DNA of 11,159 bases, taken from positions 1 through 11,159 of the forward strand of contig SLOR01000062.1 in the NCBI GenBank assembly GCA_007132395.1, read 5' to 3'. The DNA comes from Bacteroidales bacterium (lineage in GTDB: Bacteria; Bacteroidota; Bacteroidia; Bacteroidales; UBA7960). The notes under the pieces are model-generated. The model made no database searches. It was not told the origin of the DNA and was given only the letters and a program-made list of their open reading frames with translations. Below, piece by piece: positions 1 to 6,928 of the stretch. Position 1 is the first letter of the stretch. Every line of letters begins with the position of its first letter. The position numbers and the translations under genes were made by a program.

Positions 1-2157
1 AAAACCCAATGGGGCCATGGCGGGTTCAATAAATCGTCCCAGCCCGCCAATTAAACTGTTTTCCTGGCGTTGCTGTAAAATGCCGGTTTCAAGGTTTTCA
101 AGGGTTTGCTCTTTTTCTTGTAAAAGTGTCTCTTTTTCCTCACTGCTATCCTCAAGGGTCTTAAGCAGTGACTGATATTCGGCTTCTATAATTTGCGACT
201 CCTCCTGCAGCCTTTTGCTGTATTCCATTCCATGGGGAAAATACCCCAGCACCCAGATAATTATGGATGCCACCAGAATGATACCACTTATTTTTTTCAG
301 GTAGTGCACCGCTTTGCTCCACATGTGTATTACAATAGATTTAAGGGTCGGTACCCGGTAGGGGGGGAGTTCCATTACAAAAGGCACATCTTCTCCGCGA
401 AACAAAGTTTTTTTGAACAAAATGGCCGATACAACTGCCATACCAATACCCATTGCATAAATCAGAAACAGCAGTGTGCCCTGGTAATCGGAGAAAAAGG
501 CTGTGATAAACAACACGTAAACCGGCAACCTTGCACTACACGACATAAAAGGATTGATAATCATGGTAAGCAGCCTGTCGTTGCGGTTGGCCAGGGTACG
601 GGTTGCCATAATAGCCGGTACGTTGCAACCAAACCCCATGAGCATGGGAATAAAGGACTTGCCATGCAAACCAATCTTATGCATAAGCTTGTCCATGATA
701 AATACGGCCCTCGACATATATCCGGTATCTTCCATAAGACTGATGAAGAAAAACAGCAGAAGAATGTTTGGCAGGAATACAATTACTCCTCCTACACCAC
801 TCACGATACCATTGATAAGCAAATCCTTCAGGGGGCCGGCCGTCATGGTGTTTTCAAGAAAAATACTCAACTGCTCCACGCCGTTTTCAATCCACTCCAT
901 GGGGTAGGAACCCAAAAAAAAGGTTACCGAGAACATTATCCACATGAAAAGTAAAAAGATGGGAAAGCCAAACAGTTTATGGGTGATGAGTGTGTCGATA
1001 ATTTCACTGCTTTTTCTTCTTTCACTCTCGGCCGGCTCCAGGGTTTCTTTTAAAGCTCCTGCAATAAATCCGTATTTCAGGTCTGTTATAAGGGTTTCCG
1101 TGTTATCGTTGTATTCGTTTTCCAGTTTTCGGGTTTCCTTATTTGCCTCGGCAAGAATTTCTGTATGGTTGTGGCAGTTCTCTATTACTTTCTGGAAAAC
1201 CTCGGGGTCTTTCTCCAGCAGTTTCAGCGACATATAGCGTGTGGAAACCCTGTCGGCAAGGTGCTCGTTTCCGGGGCTGTTGATTTTGTCCTGGATTATT
1301 TTGATGGCTTTTTCAAAATCCTCACCATAGTTTATATGGATATGTCTCTGGGTTTGATCCTTGTCTTCAAAAACCTCAATTACCTTGTCAAATACATCCT
1401 TTATTCCTTTCCCCTTTGAACTTACCGCCGGAATGATGGGGATACCGATCATTTTGCCCAGGGAATCGTAGTCAAGCTTATCACCCTTTTTTTCCAGCTC
1501 ATCATACATATTGAGCACCATTACCACTTTTATATCCATATCGATAAGCTGGGTGGTAAGATACAGGTTGCGTTCCAGGTTTGAGCCATCCACGATGTTT
1601 ATTACCACATCGGGCAGGTTATCGGTAATAAAATCTCTTACGTAAAGTTCTTCGGGGGTATAGGCCGATATGGAATAGGTGCCGGGTAAATCGGTAATGT
1701 TGAAGCGATATCCCTTTTGCTTAAACCATGCCTGCTTGGCATCCACGGTAACACCGCTGTAGTTTCCTACTCTTTCGCGCGAACCCGAGGCGTGATTGAA
1801 GAAACTGGTTTTCCCGCTATTGGGGTTTCCTACCAGTGCCACGTTAATATTGCGCCCGTTCTGGCGGGTTACTTTATATCCTTCACTTACTATTACACCC
1901 TCGAAGTCGGCTTGCTTATATTCACTCTGCCTTGCAAGAGGCAACACTTCAATAAGCTGTGCCTCGCTGCTGCGCAGGGATACGTTGTAGCCCATGATGC
2001 TGTATTCAATGGGGTCTTTCAACGGTGCTTTCTTAACCACTTCTACTGTTTTGCCTGAAACAAAACCCATCTCTATAATTCTTCTGCGAAAGGCACCCCG
2101 GCCCCTCACCTTCAGAATTATTCCTTTTTCACCGTTTTTTAGTTCCAGCAGTGTCAT
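1..2157 (-). CDS. feoB: FeoA-FeoB fusion, ferrous iron transport protein (C-terminus beyond window)
   Basis: Inner-membrane Fe2+ importer with a G-protein domain. Reading the minus strand from ATG at 2157 gives 719 open codons to the window edge, so the gene is 3'-truncated here. Residues 1-75 form a FeoA (SH3-like) domain. Residues 105-265 form the GTPase: G1 GNPNSGKTS (110-118), G2 around NYSGVTVD (132-139), G3 DLPG (156-159), G4 NMYD (216-219), G5 SSKGKG (246-251). A helical spacer (about 275-385) precedes the membrane domain from about 395. Conserved FeoB membrane motifs are visible: GFGCNVPAIMATR (508-520) and NPFMSCSARLPVY (535-547). Residues 643-700 are a charged, coiled-coil-like insert, followed by the conserved FIEPAMAPLGF. 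FeoA-FeoB fusion is familiar in Bacteroidota. The gene is divergent from dxs. Around 100 or more C-terminal residues, including the second Gate repeat, are probably missing. The family call is very secure; the symbol could equally be feoAB. Confidence 0.97.
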   Translation of the reverse strand, partial: MTLLELKNGEKGIILKVRGRGAFRRRIIEMGFVSGKTVEVVKKAPLKDPIEYSIMGYNVSLRSSEAQLIEVLPLARQSEYKQADFEGVIVSEGYKVTRQNGRNINVALVGNPNSGKTSFFNHASGSRERVGNYSGVTVDAKQAWFKQKGYRFNITDLPGTYSISAYTPEELYVRDFITDNLPDVVINIVDGSNLERNLYLTTQLIDMDIKVVMVLNMYDELEKKGDKLDYDSLGKMIGIPIIPAVSSKGKGIKDVFDKVIEVFEDKDQTQRHIHINYGEDFEKAIKIIQDKINSPGNEHLADRVSTRYMSLKLLEKDPEVFQKVIENCHNHTEILAEANKETRKLENEYNDNTETLITDLKYGFIAGALKETLEPAESERRKSSEIIDTLITHKLFGFPIFLLFMWIMFSVTFFLGSYPMEWIENGVEQLSIFLENTMTAGPLKDLLINGIVSGVGGVIVFLPNILLLFFFISLMEDTGYMSRAVFIMDKLMHKIGLHGKSFIPMLMGFGCNVPAIMATRTLANRNDRLLTMIINPFMSCSARLPVYVLFITAFFSDYQGTLLFLIYAMGIGMAVVSAILFKKTLFRGEDVPFVMELPPYRVPTLKSIVIHMWSKAVHYLKKISGIILVASIIIWVLGYFPHGMEYSKRLQEESQIIEAEYQSLLKTLEDSSEEKETLLQEKEQTLENLETGILQQRQENSLIGGLGRFIEPAMAPLGF

Positions 2158-2311
2158 AGCAGCGTATTTTGCAGTGTTCAGTCAGGGGATGAGTATTACT
2201 CTTTATGCAGTCAACCTCAAAACTAGCAGGGATGCATGCCCGTAAGCGCAGGTTTGCTTCAGTAAATCCCCTTATCATTGTCTGAACAAATTACTTCGGA
2301 TTATGCTTATT

Positions 2312-2329
2312 CAGATTAAATTTAATTTG
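2312..2329. promoter_or_regulatory. Palindrome at the predicted feoAB transcription start
   Basis: The core ATTAAATTTAAT (2315-2326) is a perfect 12-bp palindrome. It is extended by CA/TG pairs at 2312-2313 and 2328-2329, with one mismatched position on each side. It lies immediately downstream of the minus-strand -7-like box at 2330-2337, where a repressor would block initiation. The operator role is inferred from position only. AT-only palindromes also arise by chance in AT-rich spacers. Confidence 0.35.
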
Positions 2330-2337
2330 CAAAATTA
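2330..2337 (-). promoter_or_regulatory. Candidate feoAB promoter, -7 box
   Basis: On the minus strand this reads TAATTTTG, an exact match to the Bacteroidota -7 consensus TAnnTTTG. No good TTTG -33 element is present about 19 nt upstream. The predicted start near 2323 would leave a leader of roughly 165 nt before the feoAB ATG at 2157, which is long, so another promoter nearer the gene is possible. Confidence 0.4.
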
Positions 2338-2338
2338 G

Positions 2339-2355
2339 GGAAAAAAGCCTTTTCC
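2339..2355. promoter_or_regulatory. Inverted repeat in the -33 region of the feoAB promoter
   Basis: Six-base arms GGAAAA (2339-2344) and TTTTCC (2350-2355) are separated by five bases. The repeat sits just upstream of the minus-strand -7 box. With the palindrome at 2312-2329, inverted repeats bracket this promoter. The binding protein is unknown; the arms are short and the call is tentative. Confidence 0.3.
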
Positions 2356-2364
2356 TATTGCAGG

Positions 2365-2408
2365 AAGCTTAAAATCCCAACTAATGGGGATACGGCAAAG
2401 CTTTTTTT
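2365..2408 (+). terminator. Hairpin followed by seven T in the dxs-feoAB spacer
   Basis: Outer arms AAGCTT (2365-2370 and 2398-2403) and inner arms ATCCC (2374-2378) and GGGAT (2387-2391) form a two-part stem with a 3/6-nt internal loop. The second outer arm runs into seven T (2402-2408). It looks like a weak terminator on the plus strand, yet no plus-strand gene lies upstream in the window. It could end a short untranslated transcript, or be an accident of sequence. Confidence 0.3.
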
Positions 2409-2461
2409 ATCCTGCTCCAGCTAAGGTTTTAACAGCAATATTGCAATTCGTCAGGTGTATT

Positions 2462-2491
2462 TCTGTATCATTCTTTAATTTTATACTTTTG
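2462..2491 (+). promoter_or_regulatory. Candidate dxs promoter (TAnnTTTG type)
   Basis: TACTTTTG at 2484-2491 matches the Bacteroidota -7 consensus TAnnTTTG exactly. TCTG at 2462-2465 is a partial -33 element (consensus TTTG) with an 18-nt spacer. The predicted start near 2496 gives a leader of about 30 nt before the dxs ATG. Confidence 0.6.
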
Positions 2492-2524
2492 TAAAAATTC
2501 TGTTTTCACTAATCCCCTTAAACG

Positions 2525-4453
2525 ATGGCACTGGAAGCCGGTGGCTTGTTATCCAAAATAAATTCTCCATCAGACCTGAAAGGCCTCAGCATCGACGAGC
2601 TTGTGCAGTTGTGTGCAGAGCTTCGAAGTTTTATTATTGATGCGGCCTGCATCAATCCCGGCCATTTCGGAGCCAGCCTGGGGGTCGTAGAGCTTACCGT
2701 AGCTTTACACCATGTTTTCAACACCCCCAACGACAAGCTCATTTGGGATGTGGGGCATCAGGCCTATGCCCACAAAATCATCACAGGCCGCAGGGATATG
2801 TTCCATACCAACAGGAAATACAAGGGAGTAAGTGGTTTTCCAAAAATGAACGAAAGTCCCTACGACGCCTTTGGCACAGGGCACTCTTCCACAAGTATTT
2901 CGGCAGCCCTGGGCATGGCCATTGCCTCCGACCTGCAAAACCAGAAAGACCGGCATCATATTGCCGTGATTGGCGATGGAAGCATGACTGCAGGAATGTC
3001 TTTTGAAGCGCTCAATCATGCAGGGGTGGCTCATGCCAATTTGCTGGTGGTACTCAACGATAATGGTATTGCCATCGACAAAAATGTGGGAGCCCTTAAA
3101 GAGTATTTAACAGACATTACTACTTCGCGTACATACAATAAATTTAAAGATGATATCTGGAATGTGCTGGGCTCAGTAGGGAAATACGGGCCTAATACCC
3201 GGGGACTGATTCAGAAGCTGGAAAATGCCATAAAATCCACCCTGCTTAAGCAAAGCAACCTGTTTGAGTCATTGAATTTTAGATACTTTGGCCCCGTAGA
3301 CGGGCACGATGTGCAGCACCTTACCAAAGTATTGTCGGATTTGCAGCACATCAAAGGCCCTAAACTCTTGCACGTGGTTACGGTAAAAGGGAAAGGCTAT
3401 GCCCACGCCGAGAAGGAACAAACCAAGTTTCATGCTCCGGGATTATTCAATAAAAAAACCGGTGAGTTACAAATAGCCCCTTGCGAAAAGGATAAGCCAC
3501 CAAAGTACCAGGTAGTGTTTGGCAAAACATTGCTGGAATTGGCCCGCAATAACCCAAAGATAGTGGGTATTACCCCGGCCATGCCTTCAGGGTGTTCTTT
3601 AAACATCATGATGAATGCCTTGCCTGAAAAGGCTTTCGACGTAGGCATTGCCGAGCAGCATGCCGTTACTTTTTCGGCAGGGCTGGCAGCACAGGGACTC
3701 ATACCCTTTTGCAATATCTACTCTTCCTTTTTCCAGAGGGCTTACGACCAGGCGGTGCATGATGTAGCCTTGCAAAACCTGCCCGTGATATTTTGCCTCG
3801 ACAGGGCCGGATTGGTAGGGGAGGACGGAGCAACCCACCACGGAGCATACGATTTGTCGTATTTGCGCTGCATCCCCAATCTTACCATAGCAGCACCCAT
3901 GAATGAACAGGAGTTGCGTAATCTCATGTTTACGGCCCAGGATAATCCGCAGGGGCCATGGGTGATAAGATACCCCAGAGGTAACGGCGTGATGAAAAAC
4001 TGGCAAACGCCCTTCGAAAGAATTGAAGCAGGCAAAGGGCGCAAGCTTAAAGATGGCAAGGATCTGGCTGTAATATCAGTGGGGCCGCTGGGCAATGAAG
4101 CCCTTAAAGCTTGCCACGAGCTGGAACAGCAGCATAATATCAATCCTGCTTTTTTTGATTTGCGATTTATTAAACCCCTTGACTGCGACTTGCTGCACGA
4201 GGTTTTTAAAAACTTCGAAAAGGTTATTACCCTTGAAGACAACGCCATTGCCGGGGGGATGGGAAGTGCGGTGCTGGAGTTTATGGCCGATAATAACTAC
4301 CAGGCCAGAGTAAAACGACTGGGTATACCCGATTACTTTGTTGAGCAAGGCAGCCTTTTAGAACTCCATAGTGAGTGTGGGTACGATTACGACTCCCTGC
4401 TTAAGGAAATGCTTTCCATTTGCCAGTCCAGCTTTGCCTTAACGGAAGGCTGA
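2525..4453 (+). CDS. dxs: 1-deoxy-D-xylulose-5-phosphate synthase
   Basis: Cytoplasmic thiamine-diphosphate enzyme that condenses pyruvate with glyceraldehyde 3-phosphate, the first step of the MEP isoprenoid pathway and also a source of precursor for thiamine and pyridoxal. The 642-residue protein compares with about 620 in E. coli. Visible motifs are GHFGASLG (46-53, active-site His47), DVGHQAYAHKIITGR (75-89), the ThDP/Mg motif starting GDGSMTAG (150-157) and ending at Asn178/Asn180, catalytic Glu377 in GIAEQHAVTFSAG (374-386), the DRAGLVGEDGATHHGAYDLS stretch (426-445) that binds substrate, and RYPRG (482-486). The C-terminal transketolase domain runs from about 510. The ATG at 2525 follows a good -7 box by about 30 nt. 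No purine-rich Shine-Dalgarno is present, which is normal in this phylum. The zupT gene begins 42 bp downstream and is probably co-transcribed. Confidence 0.98.
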   Translation: MALEAGGLLSKINSPSDLKGLSIDELVQLCAELRSFIIDAACINPGHFGASLGVVELTVALHHVFNTPNDKLIWDVGHQAYAHKIITGRRDMFHTNRKYKGVSGFPKMNESPYDAFGTGHSSTSISAALGMAIASDLQNQKDRHHIAVIGDGSMTAGMSFEALNHAGVAHANLLVVLNDNGIAIDKNVGALKEYLTDITTSRTYNKFKDDIWNVLGSVGKYGPNTRGLIQKLENAIKSTLLKQSNLFESLNFRYFGPVDGHDVQHLTKVLSDLQHIKGPKLLHVVTVKGKGYAHAEKEQTKFHAPGLFNKKTGELQIAPCEKDKPPKYQVVFGKTLLELARNNPKIVGITPAMPSGCSLNIMMNALPEKAFDVGIAEQHAVTFSAGLAAQGLIPFCNIYSSFFQRAYDQAVHDVALQNLPVIFCLDRAGLVGEDGATHHGAYDLSYLRCIPNLTIAAPMNEQELRNLMFTAQDNPQGPWVIRYPRGNGVMKNWQTPFERIEAGKGRKLKDGKDLAVISVGPLGNEALKACHELEQQHNINPAFFDLRFIKPLDCDLLHEVFKNFEKVITLEDNAIAGGMGSAVLEFMADNNYQARVKRLGIPDYFVEQGSLLELHSECGYDYDSLLKEMLSICQSSFALTEG

Positions 4454-4495
4454 AAGAATTTTATTGTAAAACATTGATAATAAAATATTTTTAAT

Positions 4496-5332
4496 TTGTC
4501 AGTAATTACAGAATTTATCTCAGAACATCAGCACGTGTTGCTGGCCTTCGGACTCACTTTGTTTGCAGGGCTTTCTACAGGAATCGGTAGCGCCATAGCA
4601 TTCTTTGCCAAAACTACCAATACCCGTTTCCTCTCTGTTTCGCTTGGGTTTTCTGCCGGGGTAATGATTTATGTGTCGTTCATGGAGATTATGCCCAAGA
4701 GCATCGAGGTTATAGCAGAGGCCACTGCCGGACGCAATGCCAATATCGTGGCAGTGTTGGGTTTTTTTACAGGTATAATAATCATTGCTCTAATTGACAG
4801 AATGGTTCCCTCCTTCGAAAACCCTCACGAAATAAGAAAGGTGGAGGAAATAACAAATGACAAGGAAGAGCTCAAAAAGCGTAAACTCTACCGCATGGGG
4901 CTGATGTCGGCATTTGCCATTGCCATCCACAACTTTCCCGAAGGGCTTGCCACATTTATCGTTGCCATGCAGGATATTAAGCTGGGTTTGCCCATTGCTA
5001 TTGCCATTGCTATCCATAACATACCGGAAGGCATTGCTGTTTCCGTCCCCATATTTTATGCCACCGGAAGCCGCAAAAAGGCTTTTAAATACAGCTTCCT
5101 CTCCGGGCTGGCAGAACCCCTGGGAGCTGTTTTCGGTTTTCTAATCCTCATGCCCTTTATGAATGACGTCATGTTTGGATTTATCTTTGCTTCTGTTGCC
5201 GGAATTATGGTATTTATTTCCATCGACGAGCTTTTGCCCGCCGCACGCGAATACGATCAGCCTCATCTCTCCTTGTATGGCCTTATTGCCGGGATGGCTG
5301 TTATGGCAGTTAGCCTTATTTTGTTTATGTAA
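4496..5332 (+). CDS. zupT: ZIP-family divalent metal transporter, ZupT-like
   Basis: Inner-membrane importer of Zn2+ and related divalent ions. The 278-residue protein matches ZupT in order and motifs. It has a hydrophobic N-terminus (about 13-37), the SLGFSAGVMIYVSFMEIMP helix (49-67), a charged cytoplasmic loop (about 103-133), then the signature metal-site helices HNFPEG (145-150) and HNIPEG (174-179), with Glu207 in SGLAEPLG (203-210). The final helices contain SVAGIMVFISIDELLP (233-248). The family usually has eight membrane helices. The start appears to be TTG at 4496: an in-frame stop lies at 4481-4483, no ATG or GTG lies between, and the next in-frame Met falls inside a membrane helix. 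The gene is 42 bp after dxs with no clear terminator between. Metal selectivity cannot be read from sequence. Confidence 0.94.
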   Translation: MSVITEFISEHQHVLLAFGLTLFAGLSTGIGSAIAFFAKTTNTRFLSVSLGFSAGVMIYVSFMEIMPKSIEVIAEATAGRNANIVAVLGFFTGIIIIALIDRMVPSFENPHEIRKVEEITNDKEELKKRKLYRMGLMSAFAIAIHNFPEGLATFIVAMQDIKLGLPIAIAIAIHNIPEGIAVSVPIFYATGSRKKAFKYSFLSGLAEPLGAVFGFLILMPFMNDVMFGFIFASVAGIMVFISIDELLPAAREYDQPHLSLYGLIAGMAVMAVSLILFM

Positions 5333-5484
5333 ATCTTTATTTCCTCCTTATTCATCTTTTTATTTTTCAATTTCTCCCTGCCGGTGGTTGAATTTTTTTA
5401 ATGTTTTATAGTTGTTTTGCTCTATTTAGTGAAACCTTTTCATGCTTTTTACAGTATGAATTAATAACACTAAGAAATTACCCA

Positions 5485-5497
5485 TTATTCAGAATAA
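5485..5497. promoter_or_regulatory. Short inverted repeat upstream of the thioesterase gene
   Basis: TTATTC-A-GAATAA is a 6+1+6 inverted repeat 42 bp before the thioesterase ATG. A 12-of-13 match, TTATTCAGATTAA, lies at 2307-2319 near the feoAB promoter. No clear TAnnTTTG box was found in the 207-bp gap 5333-5539, so a promoter here is not established. The operator role is a guess. Confidence 0.2.
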
Positions 5498-5539
5498 GCC
5501 ACTTTTATCACATCATTGTAAAACAAAAGAACATAAGCT

Positions 5540-5953
5540 ATGTATGTAAGTGAAACCAACATCCGGGTAAGGTATTCCGAAACAGATCAAATGGGTTATG
5601 TTTATTACGGGAATTATCCTGAGTTTTATGAGGTAGGTCGGGCCGAAGCCATGCGCGAACTGGGCATGACCTACAAGCAAATGGAGCAAAAAGGAGTAAT
5701 GATGCCCATTGCCTCCATGAGTATTAAATACCTAAAGCCTGCTTTTTACGACGATCTGCTCACCATACGAACCATTGTTAAGGAATTGCCAAAATCCAGA
5801 ATGCACTTTTATTATGAAGTGTTTAATCAGAAAAAGCAATTGATAAACAAGGGAGAAACGGTGCTTGCTTTTGTGGATATGACAACCGGCAGGCCCTGCA
5901 TTGCACCTGATTGGTTTTTACAGGCGCTGGAAAAAAACTGGGGGATGCAGTAA
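5540..5953 (+). CDS. Acyl-CoA thioesterase, YbgC/4HBT hotdog family
   Basis: Small cytoplasmic hotdog-fold protein expected to hydrolyse acyl-CoA thioesters. Its 137 residues are normal for the 4-hydroxybenzoyl-CoA thioesterase/YbgC group. The signature segment starts RYSETDQMG (11-19), with the predicted catalytic Asp16, and continues VYYGNYPEFYEVGRAEAMRE (21-40), the central hotdog helix. In E. coli YbgC the equivalent of VYY is VYH, so the usual His is Tyr23 here; I believe this is common in Bacteroidota relatives. Later strands include MSIKYLKPAFYDDLLTI (60-76). The ATG at 5540 is the natural start because the signature begins about ten residues later. A terminator-like hairpin follows at 5998. 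The true substrate is unknown, and in Bacteroidota such proteins are often annotated only as thioesterase family protein. Confidence 0.9.
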   Translation: MYVSETNIRVRYSETDQMGYVYYGNYPEFYEVGRAEAMRELGMTYKQMEQKGVMMPIASMSIKYLKPAFYDDLLTIRTIVKELPKSRMHFYYEVFNQKKQLINKGETVLAFVDMTTGRPCIAPDWFLQALEKNWGMQ

Positions 5954-5997
5954 TCCTGAACCAATATGCCCTGCATTTGTTGTTTAGTAAATAGTGT

Positions 5998-6024
5998 ACC
6001 GGAGCTTTCGGCTGCCGGTTTTTG
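5998..6024 (+). terminator. Rho-independent-type terminator after the thioesterase gene
   Basis: ACCGGAGC (5998-6005) pairs with GCT-G-CCGGT (6011-6019), with one bulged G and a 5-nt TTTCG loop, and runs directly into TTTTTG. It lies 45 bp after the thioesterase stop and 25 bp before the OsmC-family ATG, so it likely separates two transcription units. Confidence 0.7.
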
Positions 6025-6048
6025 TTGTATAATTAAAAAATATTAAAA

Positions 6049-6441
6049 ATGGATATGGAAATTGTATTGGGAGAAAAGCAAAAGGTAATTGCCAGGTATA
6101 AAGGGTTTGAAATAGTAACGGATCAGCCTGAACAGGCAGGTGGCGATAATGCTTCACCCTCTCCCTTTGATATGTTTCTCATAAGTATTGGTGCATGCGC
6201 CGGATGGTATGTGAAATCATTCTGCCAGCAGCGCAACCTGCCGGAAGAGGGCATCAGAATTGTTCAGAAAACTAGCAGAAGCCCGGAAAAAAGACTTATT
6301 GACAGGATAGAAATCGAAATTCTGCTACCCCCGGATTTTCCCGACAAATACAGAGAAGCACTGGTAAAAGCCGCTGAGGCTTGCACCGTGAAAAAGCATA
6401 TAATGGATGCGCCTGCGTTTTCTATTGTTACAAGAAAATAA
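6049..6441 (+). CDS. OsmC/Ohr-family protein (predicted thiol peroxidase-like)
   Basis: The 130-residue protein has the OsmC fold pattern: N-terminal strands, a GGDNASPSPFDMFLISIGAC segment (31-50) at the start of the central helix, and a second helix with AAEACTVKKHI (108-118). Cys50 and Cys112 sit where OsmC/Ohr proteins carry the peroxidatic and resolving cysteines that reduce organic hydroperoxides. It more closely resembles the broad YhfA-type OsmC branch than true Ohr, so peroxidase activity is inferred, not shown. Two in-frame ATGs occur (6049 and 6055); the first was taken. No Shine-Dalgarno and no exact -7 box were found in the 25 bp after the preceding terminator. The CoA-binding gene begins 17 bp after the stop, which suggests a shared transcript as well as a possible separate promoter. 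Confidence 0.88.
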   Translation: MDMEIVLGEKQKVIARYKGFEIVTDQPEQAGGDNASPSPFDMFLISIGACAGWYVKSFCQQRNLPEEGIRIVQKTSRSPEKRLIDRIEIEILLPPDFPDKYREALVKAAEACTVKKHIMDAPAFSIVTRK

Positions 6442-6454
6442 AATCATAATTTTG
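6424..6454 (+). promoter_or_regulatory. Candidate promoter for the CoA-binding gene, possibly leaderless
   Basis: TAATTTTG at 6447-6454 matches TAnnTTTG exactly. ATTG at 6424-6427 is a three-of-four -33 match with exactly 19 nt between. Because the box is centred about 7 nt before initiation, the start would fall at about 6457-6460, on the ATG at 6459. The element overlaps the end of the upstream CDS. The spacing is good but a chance match in AT-rich DNA is possible. Confidence 0.45.
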
Positions 6455-6458
6455 CAGA

Positions 6459-6827
6459 ATGATGGAAAACAAGAAAACATTAGTGATAGGTGCCAGTCCC
6501 AGTCCTATGCGCTATGCCTACAAAGCTGTAAAAAGGCTTGTGTCTTATGGTCATGATGTAGTTGCCATCGGTAAACTGGATGCTGAAATTGACGGAGTGA
6601 AAATCAACAGAGAAATGATTGACATTCCCGATTTGCACACTGTTACCATGTACCTGAACCCGGAAAAACAGGAACCCTATCTGGATTATATTATCGAACT
6701 CAAGCCCAGGAGAGTTATCTTCAACCCCGGAAGCTTTAATCCCAAGCTGGAAAAAATGGCAAAGCTGGCAGGAATTCTCGTGGTGGAGGACTGCACACTG
6801 GTAATGCTCGATACAGATGACTACTGA
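6459..6827 (+). CDS. CoA-binding protein, single Rossmann domain (CoA_binding_2/YccU-like)
   Basis: The 122-residue protein is a stand-alone Rossmann domain of the CoA-binding type, also seen as the CoA-binding module of succinyl-CoA synthetase. The N-terminal nucleotide loop VIGASPSPMRYAYKAVKRLV (9-28) is followed by GHDVVAIG (31-38). The C-terminal half carries FNPGSFNPKLEKMAKLAGI (89-107) and VVEDCTLVML (108-117), matching the family's usual PG-x-x-N and VVE-x-x-C landmarks. The molecular role of these single-domain proteins is not settled; ligand binding to CoA or a nucleotide is inferred from the family. ATG occurs twice in tandem (6459 and 6462). It is 17 bp after the OsmC-family gene and may have its own promoter overlapping that gene's end. 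A GC-rich hairpin follows the stop. Confidence 0.9.
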   Translation: MMENKKTLVIGASPSPMRYAYKAVKRLVSYGHDVVAIGKLDAEIDGVKINREMIDIPDLHTVTMYLNPEKQEPYLDYIIELKPRRVIFNPGSFNPKLEKMAKLAGILVVEDCTLVMLDTDDY

Positions 6828-6872
6828 TGCGTACATTAAATAGTATTTTTTACGATACACTTTAAATAACAA

Positions 6873-6898
6873 GCCCCCGTCGTTTTCCCGGCGGGGGC
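6873..6898. terminator. GC-rich hairpin after the CoA-binding gene
   Basis: GCCCCCGTCG (6873-6882) pairs with the following CGGCGGGGGC arm (6889-6898) as a 10-bp stem with one G-U wobble and a 6-nt TTTTCC loop. It is 45 bp after the stop and 31 bp before the PLP-enzyme ATG. The plus-strand flank (ATAATTG) lacks a T run, so it is an atypical terminator, or a transcript-stabilising stem. Confidence 0.6.
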
Positions 6899-6928
6899 AT
6901 AATTGTATATAAATCACACTTTATTCTT

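Larger units (their letters stand above)
2158..2524. other. Divergent intergenic region between feoAB and dxs
   Basis: This 367-bp stretch between two divergent genes has no convincing ORF. It holds a -7-like box facing each way, two inverted repeats flanking the feoAB-facing box, and a hairpin followed by seven T on the plus strand; each is listed separately. The 10-mer AATCCCCTTA occurs twice (2265-2274 and 2511-2520), which may be chance. I could not fit a canonical 19-bp Fur box anywhere here, although iron control of feoAB would be expected from the family. Confidence 0.8.

Noticed and set aside
193..954. Plus-strand open frame of 253 codons at the left end
   Set aside because: It is antisense to feoAB, which carries clear G-protein and membrane motifs in the other strand. 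The translation is His/Gln-rich with no recognisable domain.
2267..2284. Possible Fur box (TTATCATTGTC-like) upstream of feoAB
   Set aside because: Only a half-site resembles the Fur consensus; the required inverted partner is absent.
3599..4248. Overlapping minus-strand open frames opposite dxs
   Set aside because: dxs motifs run without interruption on the plus strand here, and the antisense translations show no known motif.
4458..4486. Inverted repeat ATTTTATT/AATAAAAT between dxs and zupT
   Set aside because: It is an all-AT 8-bp stem with a 13-nt loop and would be too weak for a terminator. The 42-bp gap fits co-transcription.
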